The translations under genes and the position numbers were made by a program. From positions 62,001 to 126,000 of the forward strand of contig JAAYUD010000088.1 in assembly GCA_012517855.1 (NCBI GenBank): a DNA stretch of 64,000 nt. Direction: 5' to 3'. Origin of the DNA: Bacteroidales bacterium (lineage in GTDB: Bacteria > Bacteroidota > Bacteroidia > Bacteroidales > Bacteroidaceae). The notes beneath the pieces are model-generated. The model searched no databases. It was not told where the DNA came from and saw only the letters and a list, made by a program, of their open reading frames with translations. Shown piece after piece: positions 46,794-56,046 of this stretch. Within the stretch, counting starts at the first letter, position 1; every line of letters starts with the position of its first letter.

Positions 46794-47741
46794 TTACCGT
46801 TTAGGAACATGCCTTAAAGTATAAATTTTGGAACTCCACGGAGAATAATTACGTTTGGTACGTTGTATCGTCAGTAAAGTCTCTTCAACATCATGAATAT
46901 TATTTTGATATTCGTGGAGCGCCATTGCAATAGCTGCGTAATATTCACCGGATTCATGGCCTACAAGCTTTTCTTTGGCCATTTCTTTGTCAGTAATGCC
47001 ACGAGCTTTCATAGCATTCTTCCGTAAAACATTCTCACCAATCTTGCCGGTAACCTTAAATGCAGAATATAAAAGTATCAAAGCAAAGAACACAACCGAC
47101 ATAGCAGTAATAGCCATACTGATACCAATAGGATCTTTTTCTTTAAACTTCGTTATTTTCACATTTGAATCAAGTGTTACATTATTAGTATTAGGAGTAA
47201 CATAAGTACCGGTTTTGAGTCCCTTTATTTCCCACCCTTGAGACTTAATGCCATCTTTACGCAGAGCGAAAGAACAGTCAGCTTTTAGAGGAGGGACCGT
47301 GACGGAATCGATAAGAGTAACTCCATTGGCATCATACAATGCTATCCAATTGGAGTGATTGGAATCCAGCGAAAAATCAAGATGATTATTACCTCGCTTT
47401 GGCATAGCATCCGCCCAAAAAAGGGTGAATTGACGTGGCGGTATATTAGAGTACACATCACCTTTAGGTATCATATACATCATTGCCATTCGTTGCGTAG
47501 CCGCCAAATGAGGATTCAGCACAGCTTTATTATTAGTGAGGAAACAACTTTTTATATCAATATTTGAAAAAGAAGTATTGAATATTTCTATCCACGGTTG
47601 ATGCAATCCATAGTCGTCTATCACATTTGAAGCATTTTTAGTCATCACTTCATTTATGCACAAACCCTTAGTCTGACAGTAAGAGAAATCCCCAACAATC
47701 AATACCAAGAGAACAAATAATCCAAAACTTCTTTTTCTCAT
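46794..47741 (-). CDS. Lamin-tail/OadG fusion, delta-like subunit of the decarboxylase
   Basis: I start at 47741 (MRKRSFGLFVLLVLIVGDFSYC), a good signal peptide; the longer frame overlaps mmdA. The 315-residue protein has a lamin-tail-like extracytoplasmic domain at about 27-165 (GLCINEVMTKNASN, HQPWIEIFNTSFSNIDIKSCFLTN), one membrane helix at about 204-230 (IGISMAITAMSVVFFALILLY), an OadG-type segment and a C-terminal tail (265-315) shared with the 68-residue neighbour. In related pumps OadG or the delta chain anchors the complex. The lamin-tail domain is an unusual addition that would face the periplasm. Confidence 0.8.
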   Translation of the reverse strand: MRKRSFGLFVLLVLIVGDFSYCQTKGLCINEVMTKNASNVIDDYGLHQPWIEIFNTSFSNIDIKSCFLTNNKAVLNPHLAATQRMAMMYMIPKGDVYSNIPPRQFTLFWADAMPKRGNNHLDFSLDSNHSNWIALYDANGVTLIDSVTVPPLKADCSFALRKDGIKSQGWEIKGLKTGTYVTPNTNNVTLDSNVKITKFKEKDPIGISMAITAMSVVFFALILLYSAFKVTGKIGENVLRKNAMKARGITDKEMAKEKLVGHESGEYYAAIAMALHEYQNNIHDVEETLLTIQRTKRNYSPWSSKIYTLRHVPKR

Positions 47742-47763
47742 AATACTTACACAATTATCTAAT

Positions 47764-49317
47764 TTATAAAGGTATGTTACCATGCTTTTTATCAGGCACA
47801 GTTTCTTTCTTTGTCGCTAATTGCTGCAAAGCACGAATGACGCGGAAACGAGTATTACGGGGTTCAATAACGTCATCGATATATCCAAGTTGTGCAGCCT
47901 GATAAGGATTGGCAAATAAATCGGTATATTCTTTTTCTTTCTCTGCCAAGAATGCTTTTGGATCTTCTTGCTCTTTCGCCTCTCTTGCATAAAGAACCTC
48001 AGCAGCACCCTCTGCACCCATTACAGCAATCTGAGCCGAAGGCCAAGCATAGTTCATATCCCCTCTAAGTTGTTTACAACTCATTACGATATGAGAACCA
48101 CCATAGCTCTTACGCAAAGTAACTGTAACTTTAGGTACGGTAGCCTCACCATAAGCATAAAGCAACTTAGCACCGTGAAGAATAACACCATTGTACTCCT
48201 GACCTGTACCAGGTAAGAATCCGGGAACATCAACAAGCGTAACCAAAGGTATATTGAATGCATCGCAGAAACGAACAAAACGAGCAGCCTTACGAGAAGA
48301 GTTACTATCGAGCACACCAGCCATCCAATTAGGTTGATTGGCTACAACGCCGACACTCTGTCCGTTCATGTGAGCAAAACCTATAATGATGTTCTTTGCA
48401 TAATCCTTCTGAACTTCGAAGAATTCACCATTATCGACAATTGCTCCAATAACACTGTACATATCATATCCTTTATTCGGATCATCGGGAATAATATCAT
48501 TAAGAGTATCTTCAAGACGATCAATAGGATCATTACAAGGAACCATTGGAGGCTCTTCCAAATTATTCTGAGGAATGAAGCTAAGCAACTTGCGAATTAA
48601 AGCAATACCGTCTTTTCCGGTAGGAGCTGTAAAATGAGTAACTCCCGACTTGCTGGCATGAACACGTGCGCCACCCAAATCTTCAGAAGAGACGTCTTCA
48701 CCGGTAACGGTCTTTACTACTTTAGGACCTGTAAGGAACATATAAGACATCCCTTCGACCATCAATGTAAAGTCTGTCAAAGCTGGTGAATAAACGGCAC
48801 CACCGGCACATGGACCAAAAATACCGGAAATCTGAGGTATAACGCCAGAAGCCAGGATATTGCGTTCAAAGATTTCACCATATCCTGCCAACGCAGCAAT
48901 ACCTTCTTGAATACGAGCTCCACCCGAATCATTGAGACCGATAACCGGAGCACCCACTTTCATGGCCATATCCATTACTTTGCAGATCTTCTTTGACATC
49001 ATTTCACTGAGCGAACCACCGAATACGGTAAAGTCTTGTGCAAAGACATATACCAAACGGCCGTCAATTGTACCGTAACCTGTTACGACACCATCACCTA
49101 AGAAATGTTTCTTATCTTGCCCGAAGTTGGTACATCTATGTTTTACAAACATATCCATTTCTTCGAAGCTCCCTTCGTCGAGTAGCATGGCGATACGTTC
49201 GCGAGCAGTAGCCTTACCTTTGGCATGCTGTTTGTCGATAGCCTTTTGGCCACCACCCAAACGAGCTTGGGTACGTAATTCTACAAGCTCTTTGATTTTC
49301 TCTAACTGATTACTCAT
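47764..49317 (-). CDS. mmdA: Methylmalonyl-CoA decarboxylase, carboxyltransferase (alpha) subunit
   Basis: The 517-residue protein has the two crotonase-like halves of biotin-dependent carboxyltransferases: [73 protein letters not shown] in the first and [44 protein letters not shown] in the second. It transfers the carboxyl group from methylmalonyl-CoA to biotin. It follows mce by 29 bases. The C-terminal half of propionyl-CoA carboxylase beta is very similar, so the assignment uses the neighbouring pump subunits. Confidence 0.95.
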   Translation of the reverse strand: MSNQLEKIKELVELRTQARLGGGQKAIDKQHAKGKATARERIAMLLDEGSFEEMDMFVKHRCTNFGQDKKHFLGDGVVTGYGTIDGRLVYVFAQDFTVFGGSLSEMMSKKICKVMDMAMKVGAPVIGLNDSGGARIQEGIAALAGYGEIFERNILASGVIPQISGIFGPCAGGAVYSPALTDFTLMVEGMSYMFLTGPKVVKTVTGEDVSSEDLGGARVHASKSGVTHFTAPTGKDGIALIRKLLSFIPQNNLEEPPMVPCNDPIDRLEDTLNDIIPDDPNKGYDMYSVIGAIVDNGEFFEVQKDYAKNIIIGFAHMNGQSVGVVANQPNWMAGVLDSNSSRKAARFVRFCDAFNIPLVTLVDVPGFLPGTGQEYNGVILHGAKLLYAYGEATVPKVTVTLRKSYGGSHIVMSCKQLRGDMNYAWPSAQIAVMGAEGAAEVLYAREAKEQEDPKAFLAEKEKEYTDLFANPYQAAQLGYIDDVIEPRNTRFRVIRALQQLATKKETVPDKKHGNIPL

Positions 49318-49346
49318 GAATTCTGATTTTATATAAAATAATTAAA

Positions 49347-49751
49347 TTAATGTTCACATAATTCGGTTAAAATACCGATAGTCGATTTCGGATGCAAAAA
49401 ACCGATATGGAGAGACTCTGCTCCCAAACGAGGTTCTTTGTCAATAAGCCGAATGCCCTTCTCTTCAACTTCTTTTAATGCTTCGGCAACACCGTCTTCT
49501 ACACAAAAAGCTACATGATGAACCCCCTCGCCTCTTTTTTCCAAATATTTAGCGATTGTGCTTTCGGGACATGTAGGCTCGAGAAGTTCTAACTTAGTTT
49601 CGCCACATTTCAAGAAAGCGGTTTTTACTTTTTGATCTTCTACCGTCTCAATATTATAGCATTTCAACCCTAATACATTTTCGAAGTAGGGCAACGCTTC
49701 TTCAATACTGTTCACAGCAATTCCTAAATGTTCAATATGAGAAATTTTCAT
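49347..49751 (-). CDS. mce: Methylmalonyl-CoA epimerase
   Basis: The 134-residue glyoxalase-fold protein shows the epimerase pattern MKISHIEHLGIAVNSIEEALPYFENVLGLKCYNIETV, with metal-ligand histidine HLGIAV, LELLEPTCPESTIAKYLEKRGEGVHHVAFCVED and GIRLIDKEPRLGAES. It interconverts (R)- and (S)-methylmalonyl-CoA between methylmalonyl-CoA mutase and the decarboxylase. It is the first gene of the operon. Confidence 0.96.
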   Translation of the reverse strand: MKISHIEHLGIAVNSIEEALPYFENVLGLKCYNIETVEDQKVKTAFLKCGETKLELLEPTCPESTIAKYLEKRGEGVHHVAFCVEDGVAEALKEVEEKGIRLIDKEPRLGAESLHIGFLHPKSTIGILTELCEH

Positions 49752-49885
49752 AATTGTATTGTATTTAAGTTCCTATATAATATTAATTATTGCTATTTTA
49801 AATGGTTACAAAGTAAACAAATTAAAGTCTAATAATGAAATTTTTCCGCAATAAATTTAGTTTTGATTATTACATTTATTACTCT

Positions 49886-50875
49886 TTATGAGTACAACAG
49901 ATCAAGAAATCTATTAAGCCATTTCCACCTAAAGCGAAACCAACGGCGGGTACTACTTTGCTTTCCGCCGAAGCGAAGAACAAAGTCGCGAAAGCCATGT
50001 CGCCTAAACGGGAGTCCCACATCCATAAATTCAAAATGCTGATATCCATTTTCTTGAGCATCTTCCAAAGCCTTCCATATAGAAAGTACACCGGGATATT
50101 GCGAAGGATAAGTTTTGCGCATTCCACCCGAAAACCACAAGTAAGCGTTCTCTCCCGAATACAAGCAGACTGCTCCACCAATAATTTTTTGTTTATAACG
50201 TACAATAATGATCTTAGTCTTACCGTCATTATGCCACACATCAAACAGATGATGAAAAAAATCTTTGTCAGGGAAATACTTCCTTATGTGCGACGAATAC
50301 ACTCTCTTAAGCATTTGTGCAAAAGCTTTGACATCGTCAGTTTTATGAGCAATCTCAACAACCGCTCCATTCTTTATTCCTTTTCTTATTTGCCTCAATC
50401 GAGATGTACTGAAACGTTGATCTACATTTTTATTTCCATGCAACGAATTGCGTACTCGAAGCCAATTAATCGGTATAAAATGATTATCATGGAAAGCCTT
50501 GTATCCAAAGAGCGCATTATCTAGATTCCGAAACTCCATCACAAAAGCTTTCTTCATCATCTGTTGAGTGAACTCATTTAGCAAAAACTCAAAAGCCTTA
50601 TCCTTTTCTTCTGGCAATAAGTCTGGGGTAAAATCACCGCAACCATAAACGACGCAACGTTTGACAAATGAATGAGAGAACACGCTCCTATCGCGCTGAA
50701 CATACGTCAAAAGACGTACCAAACAACGTTCTCCATCATAAACAGCAAACATAAAAGGTTTAAAGCCCGATGTTTTCTCGAATATCAGAAACAACTCCTT
50801 CGAATGGAATATGTTTCTTTCGACAACGTCAGGTATTTCTTCACCTTTATTATATATATCAATTCGTAATGACAT
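49886..50875 (-). CDS. FemAB/GNAT-like acyltransferase of unknown substrate
   Basis: The 329-residue protein has two GNAT-like halves, with the second (IIIVRYKQKIIGGAVCLYSGENAYLWFSGGMRKTYPSQYPGVLSIWKALEDAQENGYQHFEFMDVG) resembling the FemAB or CelD group of acyltransferases. These join amino acids or acyl groups to cell-wall or surface polymers. The C-terminus is basic (RRWFRFRWKW). It starts 3 bases after the fimbrillin-like gene and is probably co-transcribed with it. The substrate is unknown. Confidence 0.75.
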   Translation of the reverse strand: MSLRIDIYNKGEEIPDVVERNIFHSKELFLIFEKTSGFKPFMFAVYDGERCLVRLLTYVQRDRSVFSHSFVKRCVVYGCGDFTPDLLPEEKDKAFEFLLNEFTQQMMKKAFVMEFRNLDNALFGYKAFHDNHFIPINWLRVRNSLHGNKNVDQRFSTSRLRQIRKGIKNGAVVEIAHKTDDVKAFAQMLKRVYSSHIRKYFPDKDFFHHLFDVWHNDGKTKIIIVRYKQKIIGGAVCLYSGENAYLWFSGGMRKTYPSQYPGVLSIWKALEDAQENGYQHFEFMDVGLPFRRHGFRDFVLRFGGKQSSTRRWFRFRWKWLNRFLDLLYS

Positions 50876-50878
50876 CTA

Positions 50879-52780
50879 TTAATCTCGAATAAGACGAAGA
50901 GAAGATCCCTTCATGTTATTCTCCGCTTCAGATTTCCCTGTTGAGAATTCCTTCTTTTGAAGTTCTGTACTCACTTTCAATACTCGGTACCGACCTGCAA
51001 CCTTACGATTTGAATCCGTATACCAATAGGTAATTCCTGATCTGCCACTCATAAATCGCCCTTCCATATCATCTTTGGTCACATTGGCAATACATCCCTT
51101 TCCCGAGGCATGAAAGCCAGTAATATCATTTGAAAGTATACCTTTATATACCCAATCCGAAGCTCCTAGCTTACTCGTATCATCTTTTATATATGATTGA
51201 AGCATTCCCCACTCTCCTTCGTTTGGAACCTTCCATCCTCTAGGTACTAATTTTCCAGTATTGAGTGCGACAAAGTTATAAAATATTGAGCCGTTATTAG
51301 ATAAAAAGCAGGCTGTTTTTTCAGTTATGTTGAGTACATCTCTTTTTTCTATCTTTGTCCCATCCACATATAACGTCGTCTCAACATCTTCTGCAGTCCA
51401 ATATTGAGTACCAATTTTCACGATAGGATACGACCGTATTTCACTTCCCCGCCTATCGACCATCATCTCAGGCAGGACTTCTACCGTTTGCATATCTTCG
51501 GGTTTGGCCAGTACCAATTTATTTTTAGTATTCACATAAAATCGATTTGTTGCATTGATCTTACCTGGAGTATATTTCAACGTATTATCTGTTTTGCTCC
51601 ACTCCACTGTTCCACCAACAGTAGCATCGGGGCGTCCTATTATTTTTAAAACAACCCCCTTTTCATTATCAACTTTACCATCCAATGCCTGATATCCAAC
51701 GATAGCCTGTGAATCGATATCAGTTCCAGAAAGATACTCCTTACAAACTTGAGCGATTAATTTGCCGCCTTTGTCAAAGACATTGCAGACTTTTGATTGA
51801 TCGAAAGGAAGCGAAGCAAAAGAAACCCCACCATTCAAATCAATCATCTGCATATTCTCATCAAGACCTTTACTCCAATCAGAAATAGAAATAGTCATTT
51901 CACCTATGGCTGTGTTCGAACAAGGTATTGTGAGAACACTACGTTTAGTCGGTTCGAAAGTAAAATCGGCAGCTAATTCATACACTAAGTCTCGACCACC
52001 GATATTGAGCTTAACAAATGAAGTATTGGCTAATATCTTTTGTGGAATAACAATAACAGACTGTCCCACAAGGCATCCATCTTTTTCGACCCATGTACCA
52101 TGGGGAGTCATGTTTCTAGTGATATCCAAATGCCCCAAACTACCTGATTCCAAATCATAATTTCCACGAGTAAACATATCCAATAAAGCTATTTTTGGAT
52201 CTGCACTGAGCAAACTTTGGGCTGTAGAACCAGCAGTGGGCTGGAGGACAAAATCGACCAACGAGAACTTATGAGTATGATGAAGAGTTACCGAATTCTT
52301 GCTAGGGACAATATCTTTCGATACAGCCAACATAAAATCCGAATAGGTATAATCAGTATCCTCTTTTTGATTATCACAGACAGATACAGACATCATGCTG
52401 CTACCTACTTGAATAGCATACGGTCTAAAAGGATAATAGCTCAGAAACGAACATTTTTCGGCATCGTATGGATAGTATAACTGCTCCTTAGATACAGGTT
52501 TTGAATCGGCAAAATAAAAAGGCTCGTTGTCCAAATATCTGTTCGTTGATAATGTTTCATCTCCAGAAAGTAAATAAACGCCAATGGTATCTTGCACTTC
52601 AAACGTATTATTTGCTACTCGACTTTGAATAGGAGCGGAAAGCACAATAGGTATAGTACCGGACTTCGACTCATCATCTGCAATAGAATTTACGCATGAG
52701 GACAGGAATGGCATAGAGCTGATAGCTGCTATGGATACAATAGGATAAAATAGTTTTGTAGAAAGAGACGTTTTTTCCAT
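50879..52780 (-). CDS. Fimbrillin-like (Mfa2-type) lipoprotein with a FISUMP C-terminal domain
   Basis: The 633-residue protein has a lipoprotein signal ending FLSSC (Cys29 region of MEKTSLSTKLFYPIVSIAAISSMPFLSSC). The N-terminal about 300 residues look like the fimbrillin family (IPIVLSAPIQSRVANNTFEVQDTIGVYLL..., KFSLVDFVLQPTAG). The C-terminal part has the features of the Fibrobacter succinogenes major paralogous domain (VKIGTQYWTAEDVETT, PRGWKVPNEGEWGMLQSYI, GITYWYTDSN, SSLRLIRD). Such proteins are surface or fimbria-associated. A -7 box sits at 52813-52806 on the minus strand, so it has its own promoter. Confidence 0.8.
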   Translation of the reverse strand: MEKTSLSTKLFYPIVSIAAISSMPFLSSCVNSIADDESKSGTIPIVLSAPIQSRVANNTFEVQDTIGVYLLSGDETLSTNRYLDNEPFYFADSKPVSKEQLYYPYDAEKCSFLSYYPFRPYAIQVGSSMMSVSVCDNQKEDTDYTYSDFMLAVSKDIVPSKNSVTLHHTHKFSLVDFVLQPTAGSTAQSLLSADPKIALLDMFTRGNYDLESGSLGHLDITRNMTPHGTWVEKDGCLVGQSVIVIPQKILANTSFVKLNIGGRDLVYELAADFTFEPTKRSVLTIPCSNTAIGEMTISISDWSKGLDENMQMIDLNGGVSFASLPFDQSKVCNVFDKGGKLIAQVCKEYLSGTDIDSQAIVGYQALDGKVDNEKGVVLKIIGRPDATVGGTVEWSKTDNTLKYTPGKINATNRFYVNTKNKLVLAKPEDMQTVEVLPEMMVDRRGSEIRSYPIVKIGTQYWTAEDVETTLYVDGTKIEKRDVLNITEKTACFLSNNGSIFYNFVALNTGKLVPRGWKVPNEGEWGMLQSYIKDDTSKLGASDWVYKGILSNDITGFHASGKGCIANVTKDDMEGRFMSGRSGITYWYTDSNRKVAGRYRVLKVSTELQKKEFSTGKSEAENNMKGSSLRLIRD

Positions 52781-52805
52781 AGTAAATATTTGTTGGTTAT
52801 CCCAA

Positions 52806-52813
52806 CAAAGATA
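52806..52813 (-). promoter_or_regulatory. -7 box of the fimbrillin-like gene
   Basis: TATCTTTG on the minus strand fits TAnnTTTG, about 26 bases before the ATG at 52780. Confidence 0.55.
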
Positions 52814-52879
52814 AGAACCGAATACATATTTTAAAAATATCAGGTACTAATGATTGTTAAACATACCAGAAACGCAAAG

Positions 52880-53542
52880 TTAGAGATACCTCTGAACAAC
52901 AGCTATCAAGATCAATATAGAAAAAATAGAGATTTCTACATACCAAATGGCATTGATATGCCTAAATGTATCTTTTGTCTTGAAATGAAAGAAATGATTA
53001 AACCCAGAATAAATAGCAATGGCTCCCAATGTTCCTATTATTGCTCCAACTAATATATCGCCAGGATAATGAACTCCAAGATAGATGCGACTATACGAGT
53101 GAATAAAAGCCCATAAATATATAAAGAGAGTCAATTTCCGATTTCGAAAAAACAGAAAAACCATTGTAGCAAGTGCAAAAGAATTGGATGCATGACATGA
53201 AGGGAAGCCGTAATGACCTCCTCTATAGTTATTCACTATATGAACTAAATTACAAATTGGACTATCGGCATTGGAGGGACGAGGACGATGAATAAAGGAA
53301 CGAATGATAGAACCACAAGTATAATCGGAAAATGCGAAATTGACTAGAAACAACGAAACAGCAAAAAGTAACGTGATTTTAAAACCATACTTTACAAACA
53401 ACACATATAAAATGGCAGCATACATAGGTACCCATGCCCATTTGTTTGTAATAAGGCTCATCAGAATATCCCCAAAAGAATTGTGAAAGCTATTGAGCCA
53501 TAGCATCAACGAAGCATCTGCGTTTTGTAATATATCAATCAT
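52880..53542 (-). CDS. PAP2-family membrane phosphatase, candidate lipid A phosphatase
   Basis: The 220-residue protein has about five or six membrane helices and the PAP2 motifs FIHRPRPSNADSP, YGFPSCHASNSFALA (usually PSGH) and SRIYLGVHYPGD. Bacteroides LpxF-type lipid A 4'-phosphatases are PAP2 enzymes of this size, but other PAP2 lipid phosphatases look the same at this level, so the substrate is not assigned. It follows the LTA-synthase-like gene by 5 bases and is surely translated from the same message. Confidence 0.85.
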   Translation of the reverse strand: MIDILQNADASLMLWLNSFHNSFGDILMSLITNKWAWVPMYAAILYVLFVKYGFKITLLFAVSLFLVNFAFSDYTCGSIIRSFIHRPRPSNADSPICNLVHIVNNYRGGHYGFPSCHASNSFALATMVFLFFRNRKLTLFIYLWAFIHSYSRIYLGVHYPGDILVGAIIGTLGAIAIYSGFNHFFHFKTKDTFRHINAIWYVEISIFSILILIAVVQRYL

Positions 53543-53547
53543 TGTAA

Positions 53548-55389
53548 TTATCTTCTAGAGAGATCATCATATAATTTCTGCAAGAAAGCTTTTCCATAAG
53601 GTAAATTTTTACCCTTAAGCCGCCCCTTATCAGTCAGCACTTTGTTCGTTTCGCAATTAAAGAATACTGAATCATCGGAACTAACCATAGAAAATGCATT
53701 TGGAATTGTAGAAAATCCAAAATGAGGTACATGAGGATTCATTATATCCTTACTAAATTGAAACATCTTATATGATAATCCCAATTGAGAAAGTAACGTT
53801 GCAGCAATATCTATCTGAGAACCGTAAGTCGCTATTTTGGCAGGAAACTTAACTGCACCACCAACAAAAATGAGAGGAATATGATAACGATCGAAAGCAT
53901 AGTTATCAATACCTTCGGGATAAACGCCCAAATGATCAGGGACTAAAACAATAAGTGTATTCTTCCAATATGGAGTCGCTCTCAACTTATTGACAAACTC
54001 CCCAAGACAATGATCGGCATATGCAAAAGCGTTGAGTCGCTCATTACGTAACCTATGATAAGGCACATCATAAGGTTCATGGCTACTACTGGTTTGAATT
54101 ACTTTCAAAAAGGGAGTACGTGCTGCAGATTGATGCAAATCATCCAAGACCTTTTGGAAAACATATTCGTCGGGGGCCCCCCATTTACTCAACCTCAATT
54201 TTGCAGAAAAATCCTTATCGCAAACAATTTTCTCGAAACCTGCCGTAACAAGGAAAGAGCGCATGTCTGTAAAGTCGGCATCCCCACCATAATAATATTT
54301 CAAATCATAGCCGACTTTCAGCAGTTCTTTAGGGAACATTGGCAAAGTACTAGTCTTACTCGGATATTTCATAATACTTGTAGTAGGCTGCGCCGGATAT
54401 GCCGCAAGGATAGAAGCCAGTCCCCTATCAGTACGAAAGCTATTGGCATAAAAATTAGTAAACAAAACCCCTTCTTGACCAAGACGGTCCATATTGACAG
54501 CAACCCCGGGAGTCCCACCCATCGTTGCCATAATCTTAGCAGAAAAACTTTCCAGCACAACGACAATGATATTAGGGCGACGAGTATTAAGCAACTGAGG
54601 TATCTTAGTATTACCGGTCACAGTCGTCGTATCACGAAGCTGGGCGAACAATTTGTTTGCTTCCTCCGGTTTCATGAAACGATACATATCGTCAGTCTTC
54701 ATATTTCCAATAGCAGAACTTAGCAAACTAAAACAAGGATTGATAGCAGCATGATTGAGTCGCTGATTCTGACTGAAATAAGCTCGCCCCAAATTCATTG
54801 TTGAAGTAGTAAGACTCCCTCTTATAGGCAAAAACAACAAAGCAGTACATAAAAACATCACCGCGGTAGTTTTGTATTTGCTTTTAGAGTTAATTACAGG
54901 GCTACAATCAGCTACAAAAAATTTATTAAAACATAAATAAAAAATAAAGGCTAGCAGAATATAAATCACAACTCCAAATATAACAAACCAGAGACTAACA
55001 CTAGCTATCGCATCTTTTGGCGATGTAAAAAAATAGAATAGAGGCGTTGTATCAAGGCGAAATCCCCAATAGCTATACAACACCATATCAACCAAATAGA
55101 TAAGAGGAAGTAATATCGATATAAAAATGAAATAGATTCTTTGCAACAAACGAATAATATCCGATCTGAGCCAAACTGAAACAACAATCAACAAAGCCGG
55201 AACAATGGTAAGATATCCGGCAACAGACATATCCATAGAGAGCCCGTGATAAATAACCTTGAAATAATCAACAAAAGAAACTGATTTATAAAGAGAGTAG
55301 TTATAAATCATAAACATCGGCTTGAATAATATCGACAATAGGATAAATCCCAAGAATGTTTTAAGTAATAAATAGAATCTTTGCTTCAT
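53548..55389 (-). CDS. LTA-synthase-like membrane sulfatase (phosphoglycerol/phosphoethanolamine transferase type)
   Basis: The 613-residue protein has about five N-terminal membrane helices (up to about residue 165) and an extracytoplasmic alkaline-phosphatase/sulfatase domain. Recognisable parts are RPNIIVVVLESFSAKI, a metal-site region, FYANSFRTDRGLASILAAYP where the Thr is the expected nucleophile, YYYGGDADFTDM, and VPDHLGVYP with YHIPLIFVGG. This is the architecture of LtaS-type transferases. Bacteroides makes no teichoic acid, so a phosphoglycerol or phosphoethanolamine transfer to another envelope glycan or lipid is more likely. It is the first gene of a two-gene unit with the PAP2 phosphatase. 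Confidence 0.85.
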   Translation of the reverse strand: MKQRFYLLLKTFLGFILLSILFKPMFMIYNYSLYKSVSFVDYFKVIYHGLSMDMSVAGYLTIVPALLIVVSVWLRSDIIRLLQRIYFIFISILLPLIYLVDMVLYSYWGFRLDTTPLFYFFTSPKDAIASVSLWFVIFGVVIYILLAFIFYLCFNKFFVADCSPVINSKSKYKTTAVMFLCTALLFLPIRGSLTTSTMNLGRAYFSQNQRLNHAAINPCFSLLSSAIGNMKTDDMYRFMKPEEANKLFAQLRDTTTVTGNTKIPQLLNTRRPNIIVVVLESFSAKIMATMGGTPGVAVNMDRLGQEGVLFTNFYANSFRTDRGLASILAAYPAQPTTSIMKYPSKTSTLPMFPKELLKVGYDLKYYYGGDADFTDMRSFLVTAGFEKIVCDKDFSAKLRLSKWGAPDEYVFQKVLDDLHQSAARTPFLKVIQTSSSHEPYDVPYHRLRNERLNAFAYADHCLGEFVNKLRATPYWKNTLIVLVPDHLGVYPEGIDNYAFDRYHIPLIFVGGAVKFPAKIATYGSQIDIAATLLSQLGLSYKMFQFSKDIMNPHVPHFGFSTIPNAFSMVSSDDSVFFNCETNKVLTDKGRLKGKNLPYGKAFLQKLYDDLSRR

Positions 55390-55409
55390 ACTTTCGTTAT
55401 ATAATACAG

Positions 55410-55417
55410 CAAAAGTA
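55410..55417 (-). promoter_or_regulatory. -7 box of the LTA-synthase-like gene
   Basis: TACTTTTG on the minus strand fits TAnnTTTG; the predicted start near 55403 leaves a leader of about 14 bases. Confidence 0.5.
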
Positions 55418-55693
55418 ATACATCAAATCGAGATAGACGATTTTATTAATTAATTTTATATGATTCTTGATACCCACAGGATCTTTGCACAAAAGCCCTA
55501 GTAAAACAACGATTGTAAACACTTGATTGTAATATCATTGTTGCCATTTTGTAATATCGAATAACGATCTTTGCAATGTTGAACAAGAAAAATTGTTCTT
55601 ATTGAAGGACTATCTATCGTCAATGTGTAGAAACTATCGCCTTATCAATGGTGAATAGTTTCATTAATTCCGTTTCAGTAATATATTGACTGT

Positions 55694-55731
55694 GTGCATT
55701 CGAAGTGAATTCGAGTGCACATTTTGTTTTT
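55694..55731 (+). terminator. Orphan Rho-independent terminator in a divergent intergenic region
   Basis: GTGCATTCGAA (55694-55704) pairs with TTCGAGTGCAC (55710-55720), with one G-T pair and a 5-base loop, and is followed by ATTTTGTTTTT on the plus strand. The upstream gene runs in the opposite direction, so a short plus-strand transcript ending here is implied. No open frame of note precedes it. Confidence 0.6.
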
Positions 55732-55984
55732 CACCTTAGAAAAAGAGAATATTGAAGTATATCCTATTTTAATCTATAAATTACCCGGTTTCATTTAATT
55801 TATTGTTTAGGATAAAACAGATTTACTATTTTTATAACAAAATGACAATATAAGATGATGTCACATAAAAAGGATTAGTTTATTTATATTGATATTAATA
55901 CTCGTCCCAACGGCAGCATTAGTTCAATTTGATGGAAAGTCCGAAAACTGCAAATAAAGACGTCTACAATAAAAATAAGAACCT

Positions 55985-56039
55985 AAGTAATTACTTCTCT
56001 CTTTTATCTTTGATTTCTTAAACAAAGTAATTACTTTTG
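55985..56039 (+). promoter_or_regulatory. Promoter with twin palindromic operators upstream of the LytS-like kinase
   Basis: AAGTAATTACTT, a perfect 12-bp palindrome, occurs at 55985-55996 and again at 56025-56036, exactly 40 bp apart. The second copy overlaps the -7 box TACTTTTG (56032-56039), which has a TTTG -33 box at 56009-56012 with exactly 19-base spacing. The predicted transcription start is at about 56046, next to the ATG at 56047, so the mRNA may be leaderless. A second TATCTTTG (56005-56012) overlaps the -33 box. Confidence 0.7.
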
Positions 56040-56046
56040 TAACACT

